DNA from: an uncultured Prevotellaceae bacterium
GTDB lineage: Bacteria > Bacteroidota > Bacteroidia > Bacteroidales > Bacteroidaceae
Direction of reading: 5' to 3'
Length of the DNA: 64,000 nt
Assembly (NCBI GenBank): GCA_900315455.1
Contig: OMZE01000011.1
Coordinates: 11,235-75,234 of the forward strand
The translations under genes were made by a program, and so were the position numbers. Position 1 is the first letter of the stretch. Each line of letters starts with the position of its first letter. The notes beneath the pieces are model-generated. The model saw nothing but the letters and a program-made list of their open reading frames with translations. It was not told where the DNA came from and made no database searches. Below, piece after piece: positions 18,339 through 26,117 of this stretch.

Positions 18339-19481
18339 ATGAAAATCGGAGATAAAGTAAGATTCCTCAGCGAGACTGGTGGCGGCACTGTTGCCGGTTT
18401 CCAAGGAAAGAACATCGTGCTCGTGGAAGACGAGGACGGATTTGAGATACCCACTCCCATCAACGAGGTGGTGGTAGTAGAAACCGACGACTATAACATC
18501 GCACGCGTGCATACCTCGGCAGTGCTGGGCATGCAGAAACCCAAGAGCGTGGAGAAGCCGAAAAAGAATGATGACGACGACTACGACCCTGCCGACCGCC
18601 CCATCACCTTCAAGGCTCCGGTAGAGGAACGCAAGGGGGGCGACGCTCTCACGGCTTTCCTCGCTTTCGTGCCTATCGATACCCGGCAGATGACCACTAC
18701 GCCTTTCGAGTCGTATTTCGTCAACGACAGCAACTACTACATGCGGTTCACCTATCTCGTGGCAGAGGGCAACAGTTGGCGGATGAAGTTCACGGCAGAG
18801 GTGGAACCCAATACCAAACTCTTCATCGAGGAGTTCACCAAGGCGCAACTCAACGACATGGAGAGGTCGTGCGTGCAGATTCTGGCATACAAACGTGAGA
18901 AGAACTTCGTCGTCAAACCGTCTATCGACGTGCAGTTCCGTGTCGACCCCGTGAAATTCTACAAACTGCACACCTTTCAGGAGAACGACTTCTTCGAGAC
19001 CCCGGCCCTGCTCATCCCACTCGTGGAGAACGATGTGCCGCGCCGCCCGCTCGTCGTAGACGCTCAGTCGCTGAAGAAGGAGATGTATGCCGGCAAACCG
19101 ACGGCCGACAGCCGACAGCAGGGGAGGGGAGAGGCTCTCGTCAGACGGTATGACGATGCGCAGAGCAAGGGCAAGACCCCACAGCGGAAGACCGACCCCG
19201 ACATCGTCGTGGTGGACCTCCATGCCTATGAGGTGCTTGACACCACCGCAGGACTATCGCCCGCCGACATCCTCAATTACCAACTCGACATCTTCCGTAA
19301 GACCTTGGAACAGTATAAGGCGAAGAAAGGACAGAAGATTGTCTTCATCCATGGGAAAGGTGAGGGTGTGCTCCGCAGGGCCATCATCAGCGACCTCAAC
19401 TACCGATACAAGAAATACACCTTCCAAGACGCCTCGTTCCAGGAATATGGATATGGTGCCACCCAAGTCACCATCCGCTGA
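18339..19481 (+). CDS. DUF2027 protein with C-terminal Smr domain
   Basis: 380 residues. The N-terminus (MKIGDKVRFLSETGGGTVAGF) is a small barrel like that seen in MutS2-type and DUF2027 proteins. The middle (about 95-280) is the DUF2027 beta domain, and a basic linker leads to a C-terminal Smr domain (about 285-380) with VVDLHAYEVLD and the catalytic-loop motif HGKGEGVLRRAI. Smr domains nick DNA or cleave RNA; in bacteria some act in ribosome rescue. The start is ATG 18339; the frame upstream overlaps queA. Confidence 0.88.
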   Translation: MKIGDKVRFLSETGGGTVAGFQGKNIVLVEDEDGFEIPTPINEVVVVETDDYNIARVHTSAVLGMQKPKSVEKPKKNDDDDYDPADRPITFKAPVEERKGGDALTAFLAFVPIDTRQMTTTPFESYFVNDSNYYMRFTYLVAEGNSWRMKFTAEVEPNTKLFIEEFTKAQLNDMERSCVQILAYKREKNFVVKPSIDVQFRVDPVKFYKLHTFQENDFFETPALLIPLVENDVPRRPLVVDAQSLKKEMYAGKPTADSRQQGRGEALVRRYDDAQSKGKTPQRKTDPDIVVVDLHAYEVLDTTAGLSPADILNYQLDIFRKTLEQYKAKKGQKIVFIHGKGEGVLRRAIISDLNYRYKKYTFQDASFQEYGYGATQVTIR

Positions 19482-19885
19482 CAATCAGCAGGTTGCGCCA
19501 GCCAATAGAAGGACGGTAGAGGGAAGGGGCCTGGAGGGTACCTACTCAGCATCCCCTAGTAAACATGTTCGGCGAATCAGAAAAAGAGTCACCTACGGCG
19601 AGAACCAACGGTCCCACCCTATAAGTACCCTTACCGCTGGTTCTGCCCTGGGGCAGAACTGATTTGTATGATTTGTGACGATTTGTAAAATTTCTGCCCC
19701 GAAAGGGGCACTCCTAAGTACATTTTTTTGAGGGTGCTGAATAGTTACTCTGGAGGAGGACTCAGCAAAAAACGAAAAAATCACTATTTTTGGAAAAAAA
19801 AACACCAAAAACTTGCAAGAGATAAAAAAATACCCTACCTTTGCACCGCATTTGAGAGTAAATGCTGCGGTAAGTCAACCGGAAA
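19482..19885. other. Non-coding region with strong hairpins and tRNA promoter
   Basis: No gene is supported. Bases 19640-19662 form a near-perfect hairpin (GTTCTGCCC-TGGGGCAGAAC), and a second hairpin TGCCCC-GAAA-GGGGCA lies at about 19695-19709. The stretch 19485-19640 is GC-rich and lacks a convincing frame, so it could be a structured RNA or a dispersed repeat; it did not match the conserved cores I know for RNase P RNA, tmRNA, SRP RNA or 6S RNA. At 19813-19843 a promoter (TTG, 20 bases, TACCTTTG at 19836-19843) precedes the two tRNAs. Confidence 0.5.
19813..19843 (+). promoter_or_regulatory. Promoter of the tRNA-Ser/tRNA-Glu pair
   Basis: TTG at 19813-19815, a 20-base spacer and a perfect -7 box TACCTTTG at 19836-19843 fit the Bacteroidetes consensus. 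Transcription would begin near 19850, about 36 nt before tRNA-Ser. Confidence 0.7.
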
Positions 19886-19972
19886 GGAAGTTTGGGTGAG
19901 TGGCTGAAACCAGCAGTTTGCTAAACTGCCGTACGGGTTACCGTACCGGGGGTTCGAATCCCCCAGCTTCCG
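19886..19972 (+). tRNA. tRNA-Ser (anticodon GCT)
   Basis: An 87-nt class II tRNA. Acceptor strands GGAAGTT (19886-19892) and AGCTTCC (19965-19971) pair, the anticodon loop TTGCTAA gives anticodon GCT (reads AGC/AGU), and a long variable arm (CGTACGG...CCGTACC) and GGTTCGAATCC T arm are present. The 3' CCA is not encoded. Confidence 0.95.
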
Positions 19973-20001
19973 CAACGCTGCTTGCGCAAGAACAACAACA
20001 T

Positions 20002-20076
20002 GGTGGATTCATCTAATGGTTAGGATACAAGATTCTCAATCTTGGCATAGGGGTTCGATTCCCCTATCCACTACCA
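20002..20076 (+). tRNA. tRNA-Glu (anticodon CTC)
   Basis: Acceptor strands GGTGGAT (20002-20008) and ATCCACT (20066-20072) pair. The D arm TCATCTAATGGTTAGGAT resembles tRNA-Glu, the anticodon loop TTCTCAA gives CTC (GAG codons), and the T arm reads GGGGTTCGATTCCCC. CCA is encoded (20074-20076), unlike the neighbouring tRNA-Ser. Confidence 0.92.
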
Positions 20077-20078
20077 AT

Positions 20079-20119
20079 AACTCCCTGTAAGTCGCTGACT
20101 TTCAGGGAGTTTTCTTTTT
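20079..20119 (+). terminator. Rho-independent terminator after tRNA-Glu
   Basis: AACTCCCTG (20079-20087) pairs with CAGGGAGTT (20103-20111) over a 15-base loop, followed by TTTCTTTTT. It closes the tRNA transcript and marks the end of the GC-rich core region. Confidence 0.88.
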
Positions 20120-20292
20120 CCAATAAGCAACCAATAAGCAACTGTTGAACAATATAGAGCCTCTAATTAAAGTCGAAGAGACATCATCCTCAAATTCCGG
20201 GTTTTTGAACATGCAAAATCTTCACCACAAAGAGTTGCGTTTGCAGTGAGTTCTTTGATTAAGAAAGAACTAAGATAAGGTATTATGAGATA
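20120..20292. other. Core/element junction region
   Basis: Contains an exact 11-bp tandem duplication, CCAATAAGCAA at 20120-20130 and 20131-20141, directly after the tRNA terminator. Base composition drops to AT-rich from here. A left end of the mobile element is expected in this stretch, but I could not find a matching copy of any segment near the other end (36478-36700), so no attachment site is claimed. Confidence 0.4.
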
Positions 20293-21609
20293 TTACGGGT
20301 CTTTTCGGGTTGTTTGTTCATCAAGTAGACCAGGCTCTCGCTTTCTTTCTTTTCGTGTGGACGGTGGTTTTATCGACCATCCATAATCTTTGAGGTTCAC
20401 TTGGAGTACGTAGTCCATGATGTTGTTGCGCTTATACTGCTTGGTGCTGTTGGCGAACTTCCCCTGCCCTTCCTTTTCCTGGATTACTTGTATCACCTGG
20501 GCATACGTGTCCCTGAATCGTTTTGCCTGCTCGTCAATTATCCTCATATAGTAAGATGCTTCTTTCTTGGTGAGATACCTTGACAGCAACGTATATACGA
20601 TACGGTCTTGATGCTCATAGTCGTGCCAGGGGTTGGAATGAATTTTCTGTGCAGATGTCTTTTTCTTCTTTGTGCCCTCTGTGGCGGGTACGGCAGACTC
20701 ATATGGGTTAAGTTGGTCGTCGCCTTTTTGCCATGGCCGCTGCAGCCCTGGCTTGGGATGCTCGCGTGTATATATAAAAAGGAGAACAGAACTCACCTTT
20801 CCACCCTTCCCCGTTCTAGGCCCTGGCTGGAAGTCGAACCACACATCGGAAGCCTCGTTTTTGTAGAGCCAGTACAATTCCTCCTGTGCAACTTTCAGGA
20901 TGTTCACACGAATATCCTTGTAGCTCTTGAAGCTCATGGAACGCTTTGTCTTACCCGTTCTTGGGTCTACCTGCTCATCAATATTGAATAAAGACCTGAT
21001 ATTTTCCAGTTTGATGGGTACAACCCTTTTCTTGTATTTGATGCCTGATGCCTTGGAAGAATACCTGTATTCACCATCATACTTACAGCATATCTCGTAC
21101 ATCTTTTGCGAATACTTCGACCTTAGCATCATGGCGGTACCGATGTCAAACGACGTGAAACCATTGTTCAGATTGATAAGATAAGGCATAATTTCCGGCG
21201 ATATCCTGACAATGTACTTCTTCGTCTGCTTGTCATAAAAGAAGGAGTCTATCCAGTGTACCTTTCCCTCATAGGTCTTTCCTTCTGGAGAGGTGTAGTT
21301 CACGGGGATGAACTTCTCCCCCAGACAGCTCAGCGTCTCATACGTCCGCGGCACATTCTTCGAACCACCGATGATTCCAAGGTCCTTGTCCGTGAGGTAG
21401 AAATACAGTTCTTTCCAGTTTTCCGGCACGCCCAGCCCTTTCTCAACGAACTTATGCTTGACCTCGCCCGAAAGGAAATACATGGCGCGTCGCTCCATGA
21501 GACTATAGGAGATGGGCGAATTGATAATCCAATTGCTCCAACTCACCTTCTCATGGTTGATCTTCCTAAGGTCAATCAATCTGAATAGTTCGTCCTTCAA
21601 TTTTGGCAT
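20293..21609 (-). CDS. Rep_3-family replication initiation protein
   Basis: 438-residue plasmid-type initiator (RepB/Rep_3), with two winged-helix domains: about 20-150 (NWIINSPISYSLMERRAMYFL is the family's N-terminal segment) and about 155-300 (SFDIGTAMMLRSKYSQKMYEICCKY, with the wHTH recognition region). The C-terminal part (about 320-438) is basic and linker-like. Rep_3 proteins bind iterons and open the origin; four iterons lie upstream at 21721-21806. Presence in an integrated element suggests it can replicate after excision. It faces the tRNA end of the element. Confidence 0.9.
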   Translation of the reverse strand: MPKLKDELFRLIDLRKINHEKVSWSNWIINSPISYSLMERRAMYFLSGEVKHKFVEKGLGVPENWKELYFYLTDKDLGIIGGSKNVPRTYETLSCLGEKFIPVNYTSPEGKTYEGKVHWIDSFFYDKQTKKYIVRISPEIMPYLINLNNGFTSFDIGTAMMLRSKYSQKMYEICCKYDGEYRYSSKASGIKYKKRVVPIKLENIRSLFNIDEQVDPRTGKTKRSMSFKSYKDIRVNILKVAQEELYWLYKNEASDVWFDFQPGPRTGKGGKVSSVLLFIYTREHPKPGLQRPWQKGDDQLNPYESAVPATEGTKKKKTSAQKIHSNPWHDYEHQDRIVYTLLSRYLTKKEASYYMRIIDEQAKRFRDTYAQVIQVIQEKEGQGKFANSTKQYKRNNIMDYVLQVNLKDYGWSIKPPSTRKERKREPGLLDEQTTRKDP

Positions 21610-21720
21610 ACGCTGTTATGGCTGTTTCGGGCAAAAATAGTTTTTTCCTCTCATATATCAAAATCACATGGATATCATGCTCGACCATTCAGTGACGTGC
21701 GACCTTGCTGATGAAAAATG

Positions 21721-21806
21721 GCGCAAAACCTCCTAAGTTCAGCGCAAAACCTCCCAAGTTTCAGCGCAAAACCTCCTAAGTTCATGCGCAAAACCTCCCA
21801 AGTAAA
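21721..21806. repeat. Four iterons upstream of the Rep_3 gene (putative origin)
   Basis: Direct repeats of about 22 bp begin at 21721, 21742, 21764 and 21786, each starting GCGCAAAACCTCCYAAGT. Alternation of CTAAG and CCAAG distinguishes copies 1/3 from 2/4. The 21-22 bp spacing puts them on one helix face. Position 110 bp upstream of repA and the regular spacing fit binding sites for the initiator. Confidence 0.88.
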
Positions 21807-21849
21807 TCCTAGAGCACATTGGAAATTAGGTAGTTATATCGTCCGTAAA

Positions 21850-21885
21850 TAAAGCTTTAAAATATTATGAATAAATAAAGCTTTA
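21850..21885. repeat. Pair of TAAAGCTTTA palindromes
   Basis: The 10-bp palindrome TAAAGCTTTA occurs at 21850-21859 and 21876-21885, start to start 26 bp apart, each preceded by AAATA or AATA. They lie in AT-rich DNA beside the iterons and could be operators or part of the origin's unwinding region. Confidence 0.6.
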
Positions 21886-22027
21886 TGAGAAACTTTGGAC
21901 GAAAGGGAAAGAAGGACGCTGTTTGCCATTCTTATTTCACAATTAAGATGGTTTCACGTGACTTCATCGTGAACTTTTTATGTCATCGTTCTCTTGTAAG
22001 GATTTTTCGCTACCGCACTTGTTTTTT

Positions 22028-22153
22028 TCATCTGCCGATATGCAACAGAAATGACAGCACCTTCATGACCGCCTTCAACACGAAGGCGATTACCGAGAAG
22101 ATGGCATGGAAGATACCATAGAACAGCGTGAAGAAAAACATGAATATCATCAT
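22028..22153 (-). CDS. 41-residue hydrophobic membrane peptide
   Basis: A short frame (MMIFMFFFTLFYGIFHAIFS..., ending FLLHIGR) encodes a highly hydrophobic peptide with one long membrane helix and a basic C-terminus. Support comes from a perfect promoter on the same strand (22218-22249), which puts the transcript start about 58 nt before the ATG pair at 22151/22148. It is transcribed towards repA, through the iterons. Possible roles are a toxin-like peptide or a leader for replication control, but nothing in the sequence decides this. Confidence 0.5.
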   Translation of the reverse strand: MMIFMFFFTLFYGIFHAIFSVIAFVLKAVMKVLSFLLHIGR

Positions 22154-22217
22154 AGTCCTGTCATATCGGTTATTGTCGTTTCAATTTGTATGGACGGACA
22201 CGTCCCCTCCGGCACTT

Positions 22218-22249
22218 CAAATATACAAATTTTTCCTGACATACGCAAA
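22218..22249 (-). promoter_or_regulatory. Minus-strand Bacteroidetes promoter
   Basis: Read on the minus strand: TTTG (22249-22246), 20 bases, TATATTTG (22225-22218). This is a full consensus promoter and should drive the 41-residue peptide and perhaps repA. Confidence 0.75.
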
Positions 22250-22469
22250 CTTTTTAACAAGAATAATTGGTGATTTTTGTTTGACATAATTGGCTTATTC
22301 GTTGTTCTTTTTGCTTCCTGGCTTTTGGTGCTTCATATCCTTCAACGACACTCTTAGACTGCAATTTTTAGGCTTTGTAGAGAATTTCCATTATTTTTAT
22401 GCCTACATTGTTCATCTATACAAACGAATGGATGAGCGCACGATTTATTAACTCTCAAATTCTTAAATT

Positions 22470-23480
22470 ATGACTTACAACAAAAGGTTTAGCCTGCGAG
22501 TCAAGATACTCGACGGGTTATTGCGAAAGAGACAGGGGGTAAGCATGAAAGAAATCCTCCGGGTGATTAACGATGTGCTTGAATGCCATGGCATATGTCC
22601 AGTCCTTTCCAAGGACACCATATTCCTTGACATGGATGCACTCTCTAATGAATATCATGTTGACATAATGAAAATCCGCGACAAATTTGACAACCGTGTC
22701 ATCCGCTACCGCTATGAGAATTTGTCATTCTCCATCTTCAACAATCCTCTCCGTGATGAGGAAATCAAGGAGATAAAGGAAGCACTCGATGTACTCTCAT
22801 CCTTCCGTGGCCTGCCTCAGTGTGGGTGTATTGACGAACTCTGTGTCCGATTCGACGTGGCTTGTGAGACCAACGGCCACAAAGTAGTTCAGTTCGAGGA
22901 ATCCTGCATGAATCTGGGCATGGAGCATTTCTCCTGCATCTTCCGCGCCATCATCGACCAGAAGGCAGCGGTCATCACATACAAGAGGTTCGGCCACGAT
23001 AAGCGTCAACATAAGGTGTTCCCCTACTACCTCAAGCAGTTCGATCATAGATGGTACCTGGTGGCACGCAGCACCCATCATCTTGAATCCATTTGCATCT
23101 TTTCCCTTGACCGGCTATTGTCTTTCGAGGAGGACCCAGAAACTGAATATATCCCTATTGGTATCGACATCGACGAATACTTCAAGGATGTCTGCGGCAT
23201 CACACGCCCCGACCACGGCATTCCCATCACCATCCGTTTCTATGTGAATGCCACTCGACTGCCGTACCTGATGACCAATCCCATTCATCAAAGCCAGGTC
23301 ATCCGTGTGCAGAATCATATCGGTGCCATTCTTACCATCCACGTCATACCCACGCCCGAACTGCTGATGCGGTTCTTATCGCTTGGCAAAGATGTGAGAA
23401 TCATCACTTCATGTCAACTGCGTCGGGAAGTAGTAGAAAATTGCAAGAGAATCGTAAGAATGTACGGTTCGTCTACATAG
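22470..23480 (+). CDS. WYL-domain transcriptional regulator
   Basis: 336 residues. An N-terminal winged-helix region (about 1-65: RVKILDGLLRKRQGVSMKEI, with a typical DeoR-like start) is followed by a WYL domain at about 150-225, with YYLKQFDHRWYLVAR as the core, and a C-terminal WCX-like extension (about 250-336). WYL proteins sense nucleotides or nucleic-acid ligands and often control defence or mobile-element genes. The neighbouring hypothetical gene at 23532 is probably cotranscribed (51-bp gap). Confidence 0.85.
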   Translation: MTYNKRFSLRVKILDGLLRKRQGVSMKEILRVINDVLECHGICPVLSKDTIFLDMDALSNEYHVDIMKIRDKFDNRVIRYRYENLSFSIFNNPLRDEEIKEIKEALDVLSSFRGLPQCGCIDELCVRFDVACETNGHKVVQFEESCMNLGMEHFSCIFRAIIDQKAAVITYKRFGHDKRQHKVFPYYLKQFDHRWYLVARSTHHLESICIFSLDRLLSFEEDPETEYIPIGIDIDEYFKDVCGITRPDHGIPITIRFYVNATRLPYLMTNPIHQSQVIRVQNHIGAILTIHVIPTPELLMRFLSLGKDVRIITSCQLRREVVENCKRIVRMYGSST

Positions 23481-23531
23481 GCTCGACGATTCACCCTTAT
23501 TTTTGCACTTGTTTTTATAAATGGTAACACT

Positions 23532-24428
23532 ATGAATACACATCAGAAACAGAATTACGATTCGTTCCTGCATGATTCAGGAACCGACCAATGTGAAACG
23601 GGACATATTGATGTCCGTATGTGGATGAAGTCCCAACAGAAGGACAAGTATGTCACAATGATGACCAACTGTTTTCAACACGCCAATGCCGACTGGAAAC
23701 AAGACGATTCCAGACGGTTCGTCAATGCCGTGGAACATTTGTTATTCCACGACATCGACACGTCTCTGTTGCTGAAAAGGCAAGTCAATGACGAGGGCGT
23801 TGTCTTCCAATTCCATCTTGTGGAGAATATCCGCAGTGATGAGTTGCTTGACATGCTGATGGAATACCACCCCGGCAAATGGCAGTTCATTCAGGATGCA
23901 TTCTTGGAGGATGGCAACGTCGACCTTGTCTATGAAGACCGTTATGTAAGCAGTCCTTTGGGCTGTCTCCTGCTTGCTCAGTTCATCCGTCGGCTGAAAG
24001 GCATGTTCGCGCTGACCTTCCACACCATCAGGATTGTGGTGTCAAAGTCAGACTTCCATGTCATGTTCGACGATGACACACTGAAAATCGACCGCCGATT
24101 CTCTCATGTTGAGAACCGTGATCTTTTTCTTCGACAATGCATGGATGAATTTGTCGGTGATCCTTACGAGCTGGAGGTGAAAAACACCAAACATTTCAGG
24201 TCTCTAACCCTCTGCAACAGTCGTTTTAGGCTCTCCATCCATCCCGATGGTGGTATCTCCCATGGCTGGGGCATCGAGAACGGCGAATACAGCCACCTGA
24301 CCATTGATGTGCTGAAGCAACATCTTGACACCAACATCCCCCTTTTCAACCGGGCTGCTCACGAGTACGACAGAAGGGGAATTCCGTACGTTGTTAGTTT
24401 CTCCCCCATCAAGAATGAAGTGAAATAA
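23532..24428 (+). CDS. Hypothetical protein next to the WYL regulator
   Basis: Not recognised. 298 residues, acidic, no signal peptide or membrane segment. It is rich in His, Asp and aromatic residues with alternating alpha/beta pattern (for example LVYEDRYVSSPLGCLLLAQFI; FRLSIHPDGGISHGWGIENG). It follows the WYL gene in the same direction, which suggests a shared transcript and possibly a shared role in control of the element. Confidence 0.6.
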   Translation: MNTHQKQNYDSFLHDSGTDQCETGHIDVRMWMKSQQKDKYVTMMTNCFQHANADWKQDDSRRFVNAVEHLLFHDIDTSLLLKRQVNDEGVVFQFHLVENIRSDELLDMLMEYHPGKWQFIQDAFLEDGNVDLVYEDRYVSSPLGCLLLAQFIRRLKGMFALTFHTIRIVVSKSDFHVMFDDDTLKIDRRFSHVENRDLFLRQCMDEFVGDPYELEVKNTKHFRSLTLCNSRFRLSIHPDGGISHGWGIENGEYSHLTIDVLKQHLDTNIPLFNRAAHEYDRRGIPYVVSFSPIKNEVK

Positions 24429-24531
24429 CCGGTTTGCTTGTAACAAGCAGTATTTCACTATTTGATTTTTGAACTTTCGGCTTCACTGAAGTCGCTCTAT
24501 CTTGGAAATGGATGGAAAAAAGTGTTTTTCC

Positions 24532-24562
24532 TTTGCGTTTCACTCGACTTTTCGTAACTTTG
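24532..24562 (+). promoter_or_regulatory. Bacteroidetes promoter without a following gene
   Basis: TTTG at 24532-24535, 19 bases, TAACTTTG at 24555-24562. The transcript would start near 24569 and meet no convincing coding frame, which makes a small RNA possible (see the next entry). Confidence 0.65.
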
Positions 24563-24568
24563 TCGCGT

Positions 24569-24690
24569 CAGTGAGTGACAAGCTGTCGGCTCCTGATACC
24601 GTTTAGGTGTGCTTTTATCTCTAAAACTGCCAAAAAAATGATATATACAAAGCACAGCGACAGCCCTCTTTGTGGGCTGTCTTACTGTGT
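24569..24690 (+). ncRNA. Candidate small RNA in the mobilization leader
   Basis: A consensus promoter at 24532-24562 reads into about 120 nt that end in a perfect 8-bp hairpin, GACAGCCC (24659-24666) and GGGCTGTC (24674-24681) with a 7-base loop. No U-tract follows, so termination is uncertain. Short frames here (for example from 24638) have no family look. It could also be only the leader of the mobilization genes. Confidence 0.35.
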
Positions 24691-24765
24691 GTATATATGC
24701 GTATGGCAGTACGTAGAGATAACATGGTGGGCAGTCCACTTTTTCTCTTCCCTCAAAGTTCTTCA

Positions 24766-25090
24766 CCAATTACACGATTACATTATTAGCGTATAATACG
24801 ATGATGGATGTTGTAATCATTGATTATAGTATTCATATATTACATGTTCCTCGATACAGTAATATACGATTACATGAATGTACGAATAAATGCTTTTCGA
24901 TACACGATTACGTGATTATTCTATTGCCTTAATAGATGAATACGTTATTAGTATTTTGCACGATAATGGATGCCGTAATAAGTGATTAAATGATTAGTTG
25001 ATTATACTAATACACGAATACATTATTCACATATTATTACTACCTGTCTTACATTATTCCATGATTATAATAATAAGTTAATAAATGAAT
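24766..25090. repeat. AT-rich tract of about 8-bp quasi-repeats (left)
   Basis: About 325 bp made almost wholly of words such as GATTACAT, TATTAGCG, TAATACAC, GAATACAT and TGATTATA. Core five-mers GATTA, TATTA, GAATA or TAATA recur mostly 8 bp apart with a 3-base variable link. No reading frame runs through it. A similar tract follows the next gene (25838-26117). Possible roles: protein-binding array, easily melted DNA for transfer or replication, or a decayed repeat. Confidence 0.6.
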
Positions 25091-25455
25091 TATGTATTTT
25101 CTGAAAGCATTATTTAACAATAATAATGTTCAGAAAATTTACATACGTCAATTCAAATGCTTACCTTTGTTTCCATCATAGGTAATGCGCACCTCGACAT
25201 GAAAAACAAGGCTTCCCTATCCTCTGTTTTCTTCATCCTATGTCTCCGAAAATGACGAGCACGTTCTGCGGAACGGCCTTCGCCGTTATTGACAGGGTGA
25301 ATGCGGCCATTTATGGCTGCTGCTTGCAAGACTTTGGATAATTGCTTAGCAAGTTGTGTTTTTGTGCGGACGGACTTCGCCCCCCCCCTCAAAAACCACT
25401 TGCCTGCTTTCGCAGGGAGATTTATACTCGCAACTCGTATAATTTTCAGGATAAT
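25091..25455. other. Mobilization leader and possible oriT region
   Basis: Contains an inverted repeat CATTATT/AATAATG (25108-25128), a -7 box TACCTTTG (25162-25169, -33 only TTTA), a GC-richer block at 25200-25400 with a run of nine or ten C (about 25379-25389), and a hairpin CCTGC-TTTC-GCAGG at 25403-25416. Its place just before the mobilization genes fits oriT, but the nick site was not identified. A minus-strand frame here (25153-25392) is rejected as chance. Confidence 0.45.
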
Positions 25456-25839
25456 ATGGCAAACAAGACAAAAAGACTATGGATTCGGCTGTCGCCGGAG
25501 GAGGATGCACTCTTCAAGCAGAAGGCATCCCACTATAATAATATAAGCGCAATGATTAGGGATGCCGTTCGGCAGTTCAATGACTTCGGCACCGTACGAA
25601 AAATTGAGGCATTGAACGAAATGGCTGACCTCTACAAGAAGTACCAACAAGACCTGGCATGGCTCGGTGGTAATTTCAACCAGGCGATGAAACGGGCCAA
25701 TGAACTCGCCATCGGCGGCGAACTGTCTCAAGAGTATTACGAGAGAGTCATCATGCCGCAAGTCACCCACATCCTCCAGTTTCTGGAGAAAGTCAAGGAC
25801 GAGCAGCATAAGATAATCACAAAATTGATTAAGAAGTGA
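25456..25839 (+). CDS. Mobilization accessory protein (MobC/RHH-type)
   Basis: 127 residues, start ATG 25456 (MANKTKRLWIRLSPEEDALF). The N-terminal 45 residues have the ribbon-helix-helix look of relaxosome proteins (KRLWIRLSPEEDALFKQKAS, then ISAMIRDAVRQF). The helical C-terminus holds ..YQQDLAWLGGNFNQAMKRANELA, the conserved NLNQ-type segment of MobC. Such proteins bind oriT and help the relaxase. It lies between the two quasi-repeat tracts and before the relaxase. Confidence 0.82.
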   Translation: MANKTKRLWIRLSPEEDALFKQKASHYNNISAMIRDAVRQFNDFGTVRKIEALNEMADLYKKYQQDLAWLGGNFNQAMKRANELAIGGELSQEYYERVIMPQVTHILQFLEKVKDEQHKIITKLIKK

Positions 25840-26117
25840 ATACACGAATAAGATAATGGTGCATTGTATTATTACCATATTACATGAATAAGGCAATCAT
25901 ATAATGAATGATTTGAGATACTATAATATACGAAGATGGTAAACCATTATTACACGAATAAGGTATTCACATAATATGTGATTTGGAATACCCTAATATA
26001 CGATTATGGTATTCGTATAATCCCCAAATAATGGATTGGTATAATATACGATTGGGGATAGTTGAATAACCTATTACGATATTAGCATAATAACTGATTA
26101 CAATAATAGATGAATAG
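25838..26117. repeat. AT-rich tract of about 8-bp quasi-repeats (right)
   Basis: Same style as 24766-25090: GAATACAC, GAATAAGA, TATTACAT, GATTATGG and TAATAGAT words recur with about 8-bp spacing. Short inverted pairs such as GAATACC/GGTATTC (25986-26014) are embedded. The tract runs right up to the relaxase start. Confidence 0.6.

Larger units (their letters stand above)
21610..22469. other. Replication/control region of the element
   Basis: 860 bp between repA and the WYL gene. It holds the iterons, the TAAAGCTTTA palindromes, the small membrane peptide and its promoter. A 78-codon plus-strand frame at 21885-22121 overlaps the peptide gene and is not considered real. No promoter box for the WYL gene was found just upstream of 22470. 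Confidence 0.6.

Noticed and set aside
19485-19740. RNase P RNA, tmRNA, SRP RNA or 6S RNA
   Set aside because: None of the conserved core sequences of these RNAs could be found on either strand.
21885-22121. 78-codon plus-strand frame beside the iterons
   Set aside because: Overlaps the better supported 41-residue peptide on the other strand; composition not gene-like.
24497-24769. 90-codon minus-strand frame
   Set aside because: Overlaps a strong plus-strand promoter and hairpin; no family look.
25153-25392. 79-codon minus-strand frame in the mobilization leader
   Set aside because: Begins in the C run and covers a possible oriT; composition not gene-like.
24766-26117. CRISPR-like or spacer array
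   Set aside because: The period of about 8 bp is far too short and units are degenerate; no cas or reverse transcriptase gene is present.
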